A stretch of DNA of 64,000 nucleotides from Streptomyces beigongshangae (GTDB taxonomy: Bacteria; Actinomycetota; Actinomycetes; Streptomycetales; Streptomycetaceae): assembly GCF_019710745.1 (NCBI RefSeq), contig NZ_JAHKJW010000021.1:1-64000 (forward strand), in the 5' to 3' direction. Within the stretch, counting starts at the first letter, position 1. Every line of letters begins with the position of its first letter. A program made the translations under genes and the position numbers. The notes under the pieces were generated by a model. That model ran no database searches. It saw only the letters and a list, made by a program, of their open reading frames with translations, and was not told where the DNA came from. Shown here one piece after another: positions 23,436 through 31,350 of the stretch.

Positions 23436-25052
23436 GTGGCAGTCCCCCAGCCCGGCACGACCCCCGGCCACACCGACGACTGGTGGCGCGGCGCCGCCGT
23501 CTACCAGGTGTACCCGCGCAGCTTCGCCGACGGCGACGGCGACGGCACCGGGGACCTCGCGGGCGTACGGTCGAGATTGCCCTACCTCGCCGACCTGGGC
23601 GTCGACGCGGTCTGGTTCACCCCCTGGTACCTGTCCCCGCTCGCCGACGGCGGCTACGACGTCGCCGACTACCGCACCGTCGACCCCGCCTTCGGCGACC
23701 TGGAGCAGGCCGAGCGGCTGATCGCCGAGGCCCGCGGCCTCGGCATCCGCACCATCGTCGACATCGTGCCCAACCACGTCTCCGACCAGCACCCCTGGTT
23801 CAGGGCCGCACTCGCCGCCGGACCCGGCAGCCCCGAGCGCAAGCTCTTCCACTTCCGCCCCGGCCGCGGCGAACACGGCGAACTGCCCCCCAACGAATGG
23901 CCGTCGCAGTTCTCCGGTCCGACCTGGACCCGGGTCGGGGACGGCGAGTGGTACCTGCACCTGTTCACCCCGCAGCAGCCCGACCTCAACTGGGCCCACC
24001 CCGCCGTGCGGGAGGAGCACGAGGAGGTGCTGCGGTTCTGGTTCGAGCGGGGCGTGGCGGGGGTGCGCATCGACTCGGCCGCGCTGCCCGCCAAACACCC
24101 CGACCTGCCCGACTTCGTGGAGGGCCGCGACCCCCACCCGTACATCGACCGGGACGACCTGCACGAGATCTACCGCTCCTGGCGGCGGATCGCCGACGCG
24201 TACGACGGCGTCTTCGTCGGCGAGGTGTGGCTGCCCGACTCCGAGCGCTTCGCCCGCTACCTGCGCCCCGACGAACTGCACACCGCGTTCAACTTCAGCT
24301 TCTTGTCCTGCCCCTGGGACCCGGTCCGGCTGCGCGCCGCCGTCGACGACACCCTCGCCGAACACGCCCCGGTCGGCGCGCCGGCCACCTGGGTGCTGTG
24401 CAACCACGACGTCACCCGCACGGTCACCCGCTACGGGCGGCGGGACACCGCCTTCGACTTCGCCACCAAGACCTTCGGCACCCCGACCGACCTGGAGCTC
24501 GGCACCCGCCGGGCCCGCGCCGCCGCCCTGCTCACCCTCGCCCTGCCCGGCTCGGTCTACCTCTACCAGGGTGAGGAACTGGGACTGCCCGAGGCGGAGA
24601 TCCCGCGCGACCGCATCCAGGACCCGATGCACTTCCGCTCCGGCGGCACCGACCCGGGCCGCGACGGCTGCCGGGTGCCGCTGCCCTGGCAGGCCGACGC
24701 CCCGTACGCCGGTTTCGGCTCACGCACCGAACCCTGGCTCCCGCAGCCCGACGGCTGGTCCGGCTACGCCGCCGACCGCCAGGCCGCCGACCCGCGGTCC
24801 ATGCTGAACCTCTACCGCGCCGCACTGGAGCTGCGCCGCGCCGACCCGGCCCTCGGGGACGGCCCGTTGGAGTGGCTGCCCGCCGCCGACGGCGTCCTGG
24901 CCTTCCGCCGCTCGCCGGACCTGATCTGCGTGACGAACCTGGCCGGTACCCCGGCCGTCCTGCCGGACCACACGGAGGTCCTGCTCGCCAGCGGTCCGCT
25001 GGACCCCGACGGCGGGCTGCCCTCCGACACGGCGGTGTGGCTGCGGGGCTGA
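23436..25052 (+). CDS. GH13 alpha-glucosidase (oligo-1,6-/alpha-glucosidase type)
   Basis: A 538-residue GH13 enzyme without a signal peptide, so probably cytoplasmic. The conserved regions are DIVPNHVS, GVRIDSAAL (nucleophile Asp), FVGEVWLP (general acid Glu) and LCNHDVTR (stabilising Asp), all intact. It begins with DWWRGAAVYQVYPRSFADGDGDGTGDLAGV, as in oligo-1,6-glucosidases and AglA-type enzymes. GTG 23436 has AAAGGA upstream. It follows the sugar importer and probably hydrolyses imported alpha-gluco-oligosaccharides to glucose. Confidence 0.92.
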   Translation: MAVPQPGTTPGHTDDWWRGAAVYQVYPRSFADGDGDGTGDLAGVRSRLPYLADLGVDAVWFTPWYLSPLADGGYDVADYRTVDPAFGDLEQAERLIAEARGLGIRTIVDIVPNHVSDQHPWFRAALAAGPGSPERKLFHFRPGRGEHGELPPNEWPSQFSGPTWTRVGDGEWYLHLFTPQQPDLNWAHPAVREEHEEVLRFWFERGVAGVRIDSAALPAKHPDLPDFVEGRDPHPYIDRDDLHEIYRSWRRIADAYDGVFVGEVWLPDSERFARYLRPDELHTAFNFSFLSCPWDPVRLRAAVDDTLAEHAPVGAPATWVLCNHDVTRTVTRYGRRDTAFDFATKTFGTPTDLELGTRRARAAALLTLALPGSVYLYQGEELGLPEAEIPRDRIQDPMHFRSGGTDPGRDGCRVPLPWQADAPYAGFGSRTEPWLPQPDGWSGYAADRQAADPRSMLNLYRAALELRRADPALGDGPLEWLPAADGVLAFRRSPDLICVTNLAGTPAVLPDHTEVLLASGPLDPDGGLPSDTAVWLRG

Positions 25053-25113
25053 GCCACGACCGGCCGGCATCCCGTCCGCCGGCCGCGGCCGGCCGGAACC
25101 GGGCCGGGGCCGG

Positions 25114-25494
25114 CTACCGGGTCTCGTTGGCGACGGACTCGCGCAGCCGGCGGCTGGCCATCCGCATGTGCTCGGCCATCGCCCGGTCCGCCGCCTCCGG
25201 GGCGCGCGCCCGGACGGCCCGCAGGACCGCGTCGTGCTCGCACAGCGTGCCGCTGACCGTGCCCTCGATGTCGCCGGCCCGTTCCCTCCGCACCTGCAGC
25301 AGCGCCCGGATGCCGTGCAGGATGTCGCTCAGCACGCTGTTGCGCGCGATGCGGGCCATCTCCAGGTGGAAGTCGATGTCCGCGTCGATGAACGCCTTGG
25401 CGTCACCGCCGGCCCCGCGCATGTTCCGCAGGTGCTCCTCCAGGCGCGCCAGGTCCTCCTCCGTCGCACGCTCCGCGGCCAGATGGGCGGACAC
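25114..25494 (-). pseudogene. GntR/FadR-family regulator, C-terminal (FCD) fragment
   Basis: About 126 residues match the all-helical FCD ligand-binding domain of FadR-type GntR regulators: IDADIDFHLEMARIARNSVLSDILHGIRALLQ, then the metal-binding-type CEHDAVLRAVRARAPEAADRAMAEHM. The N-terminal winged helix needed for DNA binding is missing. The frame is cut where an unrelated plus-strand coding tail begins (25501). Full-length members are about 220-250 residues. I read it as truncated by a rearrangement; a stand-alone FCD protein is a less likely alternative. Confidence 0.75.
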
Positions 25495-25500
25495 GGCCTC

Positions 25501-25590
25501 GTGCGCGACGACTGGAAGAAGGTCTTCGAGGACGACGAGCCCGACAAGGTCATCACGCGCATGCTGAAGATCGAGGAGATCAGGTGCTGA
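25501..25590 (+). pseudogene. C-terminal tail of an unidentified enzyme
   Basis: The last 29 codons before a TGA read VRDDWKKVFEDDEPDKVI followed by TRMLKIEEIRC. Composition and codon use look like a genuine protein end rather than a shadow frame. Upstream of 25500 the same frame runs antisense into the GntR fragment, so the rest of the gene is absent. The parent family is not recognised. Confidence 0.5.
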
Positions 25591-25676
25591 GACCCGCGTA
25601 CCACCGCCACGGCCGACTCGTCCCGCGGCGGTGGTACCCCTCGGGTGTCCCGCGCCGCCCGGCTAGGATCCTGGCC

Positions 25677-26621
25677 ATGCCGCTGACCGTGAAGGACGTG
25701 GACCGGTTCGAGGCGCTGAGGCCCCGGCTGGAGGCCATCGCCTACCGCATGCTCGGTTCGGCGGCCGAGGCCGAGGACGCCGTGCAGGAGACCTTCCTGA
25801 GGTGGCAGGCCGCCGACGCCGGGCAGATCGAGGTCCTGGAGGCGTGGCTGACGAAGGTGCTCACCAACCTGTGCCTCAACCTGCTGGCCTCGGCCCGTGC
25901 GCGGCGTGAGACCTATGTGGGCCAGTGGCTTCCCGAGCCGCTGCTTGAGGGCGACGCGATGCTCGGCCCCGCCGACACCGCCGAGCAGCGCGAGTCGGTG
26001 TCGTACGCGGTCCTGACCCTCATGGAGCGGCTGTCCCCCCACGAGCGGGCGGTCTACGTGCTGCGGGAGGCATTCGACTGCCCGCACCGGGAGGTCGCCG
26101 GGATCCTAGGCATCACCGAGGCCGCCAGCCAGCAGCTCCTCCACCGCGCCAGGAAGCACCTGGCGGACGGCAGGACCCGCGCCGTCATCGACGGGGCCGC
26201 CGCCCGGCGGATCGTGGAGGAGTTCCTCGCGGCCGCCACCACGGGCAGGACCGAACCGCTCGTCCGGCTGCTCACCGCCGACGCCTTCTCGGTGGGGGAC
26301 GGCGGCGGGCAGGTCCCGGCCCGCACCAAGCCGTTCCGGGGCGCGCTCGCGGTCGCCACGTTCATACGGGGCCTGTTCAAACCGGCCCGCTCCAAGCGGG
26401 CGCTGGTCGGGGGCTCGCCCGGGATCCACGTGACGACCGCCAACGGCGGCCCGGCCGTCGTGGCGGTCGTCGACGGCCGCGTCGTCGGCGTCATGTGCCT
26501 GGAGGTCACCGCCGAGGGCATCGCCGCGTTCCGCAACCAGGCCAACCCCGACAAGCTCGACCGCGCGACCGGGCTGTGGGCGGCCACCGACCACGGAGAG
26601 CCCCTGTTCCACGCCTTCTGA
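25677..26621 (+). CDS. ECF41-type sigma factor with SnoaL-like C-terminal domain
   Basis: A 314-residue sigma factor. Region 2 is RPRLEAIAYRMLGSAAEAEDAVQETFLRWQ and region 4 is LSPHERAVYVLREAFDCPHREVAGILGITEAASQQLLHRARKHL. Between them is the WLPEPL linker. The C-terminal 120 residues form a SnoaL-like domain with DGGGQ and NPDKL motifs, the signature of the ECF41 group, in which the extension replaces an anti-sigma factor. ATG 25677 has AGGA upstream. Members usually sit beside an oxidoreductase or carboxymuconolactone-decarboxylase gene; here an NDH-2-like flavoprotein follows, though a strong terminator separates them. Confidence 0.92.
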   Translation: MPLTVKDVDRFEALRPRLEAIAYRMLGSAAEAEDAVQETFLRWQAADAGQIEVLEAWLTKVLTNLCLNLLASARARRETYVGQWLPEPLLEGDAMLGPADTAEQRESVSYAVLTLMERLSPHERAVYVLREAFDCPHREVAGILGITEAASQQLLHRARKHLADGRTRAVIDGAAARRIVEEFLAAATTGRTEPLVRLLTADAFSVGDGGGQVPARTKPFRGALAVATFIRGLFKPARSKRALVGGSPGIHVTTANGGPAVVAVVDGRVVGVMCLEVTAEGIAAFRNQANPDKLDRATGLWAATDHGEPLFHAF

Positions 26622-26624
26622 CCG

Positions 26625-26657
26625 CCGTGCGGGGGTCCGGCCCGGACCCCCGCACGG
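26625..26657 (+). terminator. Perfect hairpin after the ECF41 gene
   Basis: CCGTGCGGGGGTCCGG (26625-26640) and CCGGACCCCCGCACGG (26642-26657) are exact inverted copies, 16 bp each, 4 bases after the sigma-factor stop. Confidence 0.85.
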
Positions 26658-26660
26658 CTG

Positions 26661-26676
26661 TGTGATCCGCTTCACA
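26661..26676. promoter_or_regulatory. CRP-type binding site
   Basis: TGTGATCCGCTTCACA matches TGTGA-N6-TCACA exactly; the outer bases extend it to GTGTGA-N6-TCACAC. It lies 97-112 bases upstream of the flavoprotein ATG. Streptomyces Crp recognises this half-site type. Confidence 0.65.
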
Positions 26677-26716
26677 CGAGGTTCCTGTCAGGAAACGGCG
26701 TGCTGCCCGGTTCACA

Positions 26717-26746
26717 GTCCGACACCGCGCTCGACACGTGTCGGAC
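26717..26746. promoter_or_regulatory. 9-bp inverted repeat upstream of the flavoprotein gene
   Basis: GTCCGACAC (26717-26725) and GTGTCGGAC (26738-26746) are exact inverted copies. A nested palindrome CGACACGTGTCG occupies 26732-26743. It could be an operator or a leader hairpin 26 bases before the ATG. Confidence 0.5.
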
Positions 26747-26772
26747 CGACCCGCGCAGACAGGAGCCAGCAC

Positions 26773-28044
26773 ATGCAGCAGCACCGCATCATCGTTCTCG
26801 GCGCCGGATACACCGGAGCCGTCGCGGCCGGCCGCCTCGCCAGGCGGCTGCACCGTGACGACGTCGCCATCACCCTCGTCAACGCCGAGCCCGACTTCGT
26901 CGAGCGCGTCCGGATGCACCAGCTCGCGGTCGGCCAGGACCTGAGGACCCGGCCGCTCCGCGAGATGCTCGCCGGCACCGGCGTCGGGCTGAAGCTCGCC
27001 ACGGTCACCGGCGTCGACGTCGAGGGCAGGACCGTCACCGTCGAGCCGAACGGCGGCGCCGGGGCGGGCCCCGCCGTCGAGCACCTCCCGTACGACACCC
27101 TCGTGTACGCCCTCGGCAGCGGCTGGGACGACCAGGGTGTCCCCGGTGCCGCCGAGCACGCCCACCAGATCGCGAGCCGGCCCGGAGCGCTCCGGCTGCG
27201 CGAACGGCTGGCCGCCCTGGACGCCGGGCAGCCGGTGGTCGTGGTCGGCGGCGGCCTCACGGGCCTGGAGGCCGTGACGGAGATCGCCGAGGCCCGCCCG
27301 GACCTCGCGGTCGCCCTCGTCGCCCGCGGCGGGCTCGGCGACTGGCTCTCGGAGAAGGGCCGTGGGCACCTGCGCAAGGTCGTCGACGGCCTCGGTGTCA
27401 CCGTGCACGAGCAGACCGTCGTCACCCGCGTCGGGGCCGACCGCGTCACCACCGAGGACGGCCGCGGCATCCCCGCCGCGGTCACCGTGTGGACGACCGG
27501 GTTCGCCGTCCACCCGCTCGCGCGGGCCACCGCCCTGGAGACCACGGGCGGGGGCCGGATCGTGGTCGACGGCAGCATGCGCTCGGTCTCGCACCCGGAC
27601 GTGTACGTCGTGGGTGACGCAGCCATGGCGATGGGCCCCGGCGACAAGCCGCTGCGGATGTCGTGCGCCTCGGGCACCCCCGCCGCCTGGCACGCCGCCG
27701 ACGTCATCGCGGCGCGTCTGACCGGCGGGAAGCTTCCGGACTCGAAGATCCGCTACTACAACCAGTGCGTCTCGCTGGGCCGTTCGGAGGGTCTGATCCA
27801 GTACGTCACCGCCGACGACCGGTCCGTCGGTGCGGCCCTGACCGGCCGGCTCGCCGCGTTCTACAAGGAACTGGTCTGCAGGGGTGCGGCCTGGGGCGTC
27901 GCCCACCCGACCCTCGGCGTGCCGGTCCGCCGCCGCCGGGTCGTGGCGGAGAGGACCGGGACGGGCCGGGTGACCGAGCCGGCCGAGCCGGCCGAGCCGG
28001 CCGGCTCGGCCGGGGCGGCCGGGGCGGGCGGGGCGCAGGTCTGA
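26773..28044 (+). CDS. NDH-2-like NAD(P)/FAD-dependent oxidoreductase
   Basis: A 423-residue two-dinucleotide-binding-domain flavoprotein. The FAD site is IIVLGAGYTGAVAAGRLARRL, the NAD(P)H site VVVVGGGLTGLEAVTEIAE, and the second FAD motif HPDVYVVGDAAMA. The arrangement fits type II NADH dehydrogenases and related carotenoid- or quinone-linked reductases; no C-terminal membrane helix is obvious. ATG 26773 has ACAGGAG upstream. The C terminus carries an in-frame EPAEPAEPA tract from a 9-bp repeat. Its position after an ECF41 sigma gene suggests it belongs to that regulon. A CRP-type site lies upstream. Confidence 0.87.
   Translation: MQQHRIIVLGAGYTGAVAAGRLARRLHRDDVAITLVNAEPDFVERVRMHQLAVGQDLRTRPLREMLAGTGVGLKLATVTGVDVEGRTVTVEPNGGAGAGPAVEHLPYDTLVYALGSGWDDQGVPGAAEHAHQIASRPGALRLRERLAALDAGQPVVVVGGGLTGLEAVTEIAEARPDLAVALVARGGLGDWLSEKGRGHLRKVVDGLGVTVHEQTVVTRVGADRVTTEDGRGIPAAVTVWTTGFAVHPLARATALETTGGGRIVVDGSMRSVSHPDVYVVGDAAMAMGPGDKPLRMSCASGTPAAWHAADVIAARLTGGKLPDSKIRYYNQCVSLGRSEGLIQYVTADDRSVGAALTGRLAAFYKELVCRGAAWGVAHPTLGVPVRRRRVVAERTGTGRVTEPAEPAEPAGSAGAAGAGGAQV
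27976..28002 (+). repeat. 9-bp tandem repeat GAGCCGGCC x3 within the coding end
   Basis: Three exact units encode Glu-Pro-Ala repeats near the C terminus of the flavoprotein. They are followed by GC-rich GGCCGGGGC-like repeats up to the stop. Confidence 0.85.
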
Positions 28045-28046
28045 CG

Positions 28047-28086
28047 GGGAGGGCGGTCCGCACCGCGGCACGCGGACCGCCCTCCC
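28047..28086 (+). terminator. Perfect hairpin after the flavoprotein gene
   Basis: GGGAGGGCGGTCCGC (28047-28061) and GCGGACCGCCCTCCC (28072-28086) pair over 15 bp with a 10-base loop, starting 3 bases beyond the stop. Confidence 0.88.
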
Positions 28087-28189
28087 GGTCCGGACGGCCA
28101 CGGCCGACCCGGCAACCTCCGGGAGCGCGGCCGAAAACGTGTGCCGGCCTTGAGGAACCCGCAGCAGGCAATGGTCAATTCAAGCCGTT

Positions 28190-28213
28190 GTCTTGTCACA
28201 TCCATGACAAGAC
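28190..28213. promoter_or_regulatory. Perfect 9-bp inverted repeat upstream of the metalloprotease gene
   Basis: GTCTTGTCA and TGACAAGAC flank CATCCA. It lies 241 bases upstream of the TTG start in an otherwise gene-free 368-bp gap (28087-28454) and is a strong candidate operator. A LysR-type or other dimeric regulator could use it; none is encoded alongside. Confidence 0.55.
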
Positions 28214-28454
28214 TGTGCGCCTGATGTCACTCTGCTGTCGAACGTTCACCCTTCATTCACACCGCGCCACCTCTCACTCACACATCCCCCGCACCCTCAC
28301 GTCTCACGCGCCGCCGAGTCCTCCGGCGCCCTCGTGTGCCCCCTCGTGCTGCGCTTCTTCCCGCTCCAACCCCCCATGCGGACCGGCCCCACCGCGCCGG
28401 CCCGCTCACCGCCGGCCCCCCGCCCGGGACCGGCCGTCGCAGGAGGAGAAGACA

Positions 28455-30728
28455 TTGTCCCAGCGCCCCCGTTCCGCCCGCAGGCGCAGACGCGCCGCGG
28501 TCCTGGCGCTCACCACCGCGACCTCGCTGCTCACCCTCGCCGTCCAGGGCGGACCCGTGTCCGCCGCACCCGCCGACCCCGGTTCCTCGGACATCGTCGC
28601 CACGCCGCGTGCGGGCGCCGCCCAGCCCGCCCTGTCGCCCGCCGCGCGCACCGCGCTCATCAGGAGCGCCTCCGCCGACGCCGGTGGCACCGCGAAGGAC
28701 CTGCGGCTCGGTGCCGAGGAGAAACTGCTCGTCAAGGACGTCGTCAAGGACGCCGACGGTACGACGCACACCCGCTACGAGCGCACCTACGCGGGACTCC
28801 CGGTCCTCGGCGGCGACCTCGTGGTGCACCGGAAGAAGAACGGCACCACCACCACGACCAAGGGCACCCGTGCCACCATCACGGTCCCGACCACCACGCC
28901 GAAGATCTCCACGGCCCGCGCCGCCGACAGGGCGCTGGCGCTCGGCAGGGCGGCCGACGTGGAGAAGGCGGAGGTCGAGGGCGAGCCCCGGCTGGTCGTC
29001 TGGGCCGCCGCGGGCAAACCGGTACTGGCCTGGGAGACCGTCGTCGAGGGGGTCCAGGAGGACGGCACGCCGAGCGAGCTGCACGTCGTCACCGACGCGA
29101 GCACCGGCAAGGTCGCCGCGGAGTACGAGGGCGTGCACACCGGCACGGGTCACGGCCAGTACAACGGCACGGTCCCCGTGGGCAGTACGGCGACCGGTTC
29201 GTCGTACCAGCTCGTCGACCCCGACCGCGCCGGGCAGCGTACGTACGACCTGAACCAGGGAACGTCCGGAACGGGCACGCTCTTTACCGATGACAACGAT
29301 GTCTGGGGTGACGGCACCCCGGGCAACCGGCAGACCGCCGGAGTGGACGTCGCCTTCGGCGCGGCGGCCACCTGGGACTACTACAAGGACGTGCACGGCC
29401 GCAACGGCATCCGCAACGACGGCGTGGCCGCCTACAGCCGCGCCCACTACGGCAACAACTACGTCAACGCCTTCTGGCAGGACTCCTGCTTCTGCATGAC
29501 GTACGGCGACGGCTCGGGCAACGCCAAGCCGCTGACCTCGCTGGACGTGGCGGCCCACGAGATGAGCCACGGCGTCACCAGCGCCACCGCCAACCTGACG
29601 TACTCGGGTGAGTCGGGCGGCCTCAACGAGGCGACCTCGGACATCTTCGCCGCCGCGGTGGAGTTCGACGCCGGTCTGGAGGCGGACGTCCCCGACTACC
29701 TGGTCGGCGAGAAGATCGACATCAACGGCAACGGCACCCCGCTGCGCCACATGGACAAGCCCTCCAAGGACAACCGGTCCCGCGACTACTGGGACGCCTC
29801 GCTGGGCGGTATCGACGTCCACTACTCCTCCGGGCCGGCGAACCACTTCTTCTACCTGCTCTCCGAAGGCAGCGGGGCGAAGACCGTCAACGGGGTGTCC
29901 TACGACAGCCCCACCTACGACGGCGTCCCCGTGACGGGCATCGGCATCGAGAACGCGGCGAGCATCTGGTACCGCGCGCTGACGACGTACATGACCTCGT
30001 CGACCAACTACGCGGGCGCCAGGACCGCGACCCTGCAGGCCGCGACCGACCTCTTCGGCGCCTACAGCGACACCTACCTCGCCGTCGCCGCCGCCTGGGC
30101 GGGCATCAACGTCGGCGACCGCATCGCGGCCGGCACCAACGTCGCCCCGATCGCCGACCAGACCTCCGGCGTAGGCCAGGAGGTGTCCCTGCAGATCGAC
30201 GCCTACACCACCAACAAGGACGCGACGCTGTCCTACGAGGCCACCGGCCTGCCCGAGGGCCTGACCCTCGGCGACAGCGGGCTGATCTCCGGGATCCCGA
30301 CCACCACCGGCACCAGCGAGGTGACCGTGGAGGTCACCGACAGCACGGGCTCGGCGGTGTCGGAGACCTTCGAGTGGAGGGTGGCGCACATCTACGCCAA
30401 CGGCGCCCGGGTCGACATCCCGGACGCGGGAGCCGCGGTCGAGTCACCCATCACCATCACGGGCCGCCCGGGCAACGCCTCGGCGACCACGGAGGTGTAC
30501 GTCAACATCGTCCACACCTACCGCGGCGACCTGACGGTCGACCTGGTGGGCCCCGACGGAACCGTGTACTCGCTGCTGAACCGCAACGGAGGCTCGGCCG
30601 ACAACGTGAACCAGACCTTCACGGTGGACGCCTCGTCCCAGCCGGTCGAAGGCACCTGGAAACTGAGGGTGCGTGACGTGGCGGCGATAGACGTGGGCCA
30701 CATCGCGCAGTGGCGCATCACCCCCTGA
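28455..30728 (+). CDS. Secreted M4-family neutral metalloprotease with P domain
   Basis: A 757-residue thermolysin-type protease. A signal peptide (RRRRRAAVLALTTATSLLTLAVQGGPVSAAPA) precedes an FTP/PepSY propeptide (about residues 60-230). The catalytic domain has zinc ligands HEMSH (His368, Glu369, His372) and the distal GLNEATSDIF glutamate. After about residue 560 come a putative Ig-like domain (NVAPIADQTSGVGQEVSLQIDAY) and a proprotein-convertase P domain at the C terminus. The TTG at 28455 is chosen because AGGAGGAG sits 7 bases upstream; the frame extends further without a better start. It probably degrades extracellular protein for nutrition during development. Confidence 0.93.
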   Translation: MSQRPRSARRRRRAAVLALTTATSLLTLAVQGGPVSAAPADPGSSDIVATPRAGAAQPALSPAARTALIRSASADAGGTAKDLRLGAEEKLLVKDVVKDADGTTHTRYERTYAGLPVLGGDLVVHRKKNGTTTTTKGTRATITVPTTTPKISTARAADRALALGRAADVEKAEVEGEPRLVVWAAAGKPVLAWETVVEGVQEDGTPSELHVVTDASTGKVAAEYEGVHTGTGHGQYNGTVPVGSTATGSSYQLVDPDRAGQRTYDLNQGTSGTGTLFTDDNDVWGDGTPGNRQTAGVDVAFGAAATWDYYKDVHGRNGIRNDGVAAYSRAHYGNNYVNAFWQDSCFCMTYGDGSGNAKPLTSLDVAAHEMSHGVTSATANLTYSGESGGLNEATSDIFAAAVEFDAGLEADVPDYLVGEKIDINGNGTPLRHMDKPSKDNRSRDYWDASLGGIDVHYSSGPANHFFYLLSEGSGAKTVNGVSYDSPTYDGVPVTGIGIENAASIWYRALTTYMTSSTNYAGARTATLQAATDLFGAYSDTYLAVAAAWAGINVGDRIAAGTNVAPIADQTSGVGQEVSLQIDAYTTNKDATLSYEATGLPEGLTLGDSGLISGIPTTTGTSEVTVEVTDSTGSAVSETFEWRVAHIYANGARVDIPDAGAAVESPITITGRPGNASATTEVYVNIVHTYRGDLTVDLVGPDGTVYSLLNRNGGSADNVNQTFTVDASSQPVEGTWKLRVRDVAAIDVGHIAQWRITP

Positions 30729-30742
30729 CGCCACGGCCCCTG

Positions 30743-30779
30743 CCGCCGGCCCGGACCGTGACACGGTCCGGGCCGGCGG
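30743..30779 (+). terminator. Long perfect hairpin after the metalloprotease gene
   Basis: CCGCCGGCCCGGACCGTG (30743-30760) pairs with CACGGTCCGGGCCGGCGG (30762-30779). The 18-bp arms are separated by one base, so the innermost pairs must open as the loop. Confidence 0.88.
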
Positions 30780-30870
30780 TGCTCCGGACACGCCCCGGAC
30801 ACCAAGCCTCCGCCTCCGGGCACGGTCCCCGCCATGGCGATCCCGCCGTACAACCCACGGACAGCGACAC

Positions 30871-31203
30871 TCACCGGGTGGTGAGCGGGCCGCCGGCGGA
30901 GCGCCAGTCGACGAGGCCGCGGCTCATGTTGACCGCGTCGAAACCGTTCTCCACCAGCAGGTTCGCCGCACCGGCGGACCGTAGGCCGCCCGTGCAGAAG
31001 GCGATGAGCAGACGGTCGTCGGGGAGCTCCGGGCAGCGTTCCGGCAGTTCCTCCAGCGGTATGTGCACCGCGCCCGGGATGTGCACCCGGTTCCACTCGA
31101 ACGCGCGGCGGACGTCCACGACGAGCGCGCCGTCCGCGACGAGGCGGACGGCCTCGGCGGCGGTGACGGCCGGTGGGCGGCGCAAGTAGTGCCGGAAGCT
31201 CAT
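30871..31203 (-). CDS. Rhodanese-domain protein (single domain)
   Basis: A 110-residue single rhodanese domain. The active-site loop is AFCTGGLRS with Cys70, which would carry the persulfide; VDVRRAFEWNRVHIPGAVHIPLEEL is the usual preceding motif. Such proteins transfer sulfane sulfur to thiophilic acceptors in the cytoplasm. It follows the MarR gene at 31350 in the same direction, with a 21-bp palindrome between them. A sulfur- or redox-responsive MarR-rhodanese pair is plausible but unproven. Confidence 0.9.
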   Translation of the reverse strand: MSFRHYLRRPPAVTAAEAVRLVADGALVVDVRRAFEWNRVHIPGAVHIPLEELPERCPELPDDRLLIAFCTGGLRSAGAANLLVENGFDAVNMSRGLVDWRSAGGPLTTR

Positions 31204-31288
31204 GCGCTGCGTGCCTCCCGTCGTACGTCGGCCACCGCGAGGGGGTCTCGCGGCGGGGCGCCGGTGGCGGGGGAGTGCGCGAGCGACG

Positions 31289-31315
31289 GGAACGACAGGA
31301 ACGACAGGAACGACA
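31289..31315. repeat. 9-bp tandem repeat GGAACGACA x3
   Basis: Three exact units lie in the gap between the MarR stop and the rhodanese start. A partial GGCGAGCGAC-like unit precedes them. Confidence 0.88.
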
Positions 31316-31329
31316 AGGGGGACTCCATG

Positions 31330-31350
31330 ACCTTCAGCCTAGCTGAAGGT
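31330..31350. promoter_or_regulatory. 21-bp palindrome between MarR and rhodanese genes
   Basis: ACCTTCAGC and GCTGAAGGT are exact 9-bp arms around CTA. The palindrome abuts the MarR stop codon and sits 127 bases upstream of the rhodanese start. Its size and symmetry fit a MarR dimer site. Confidence 0.6.
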
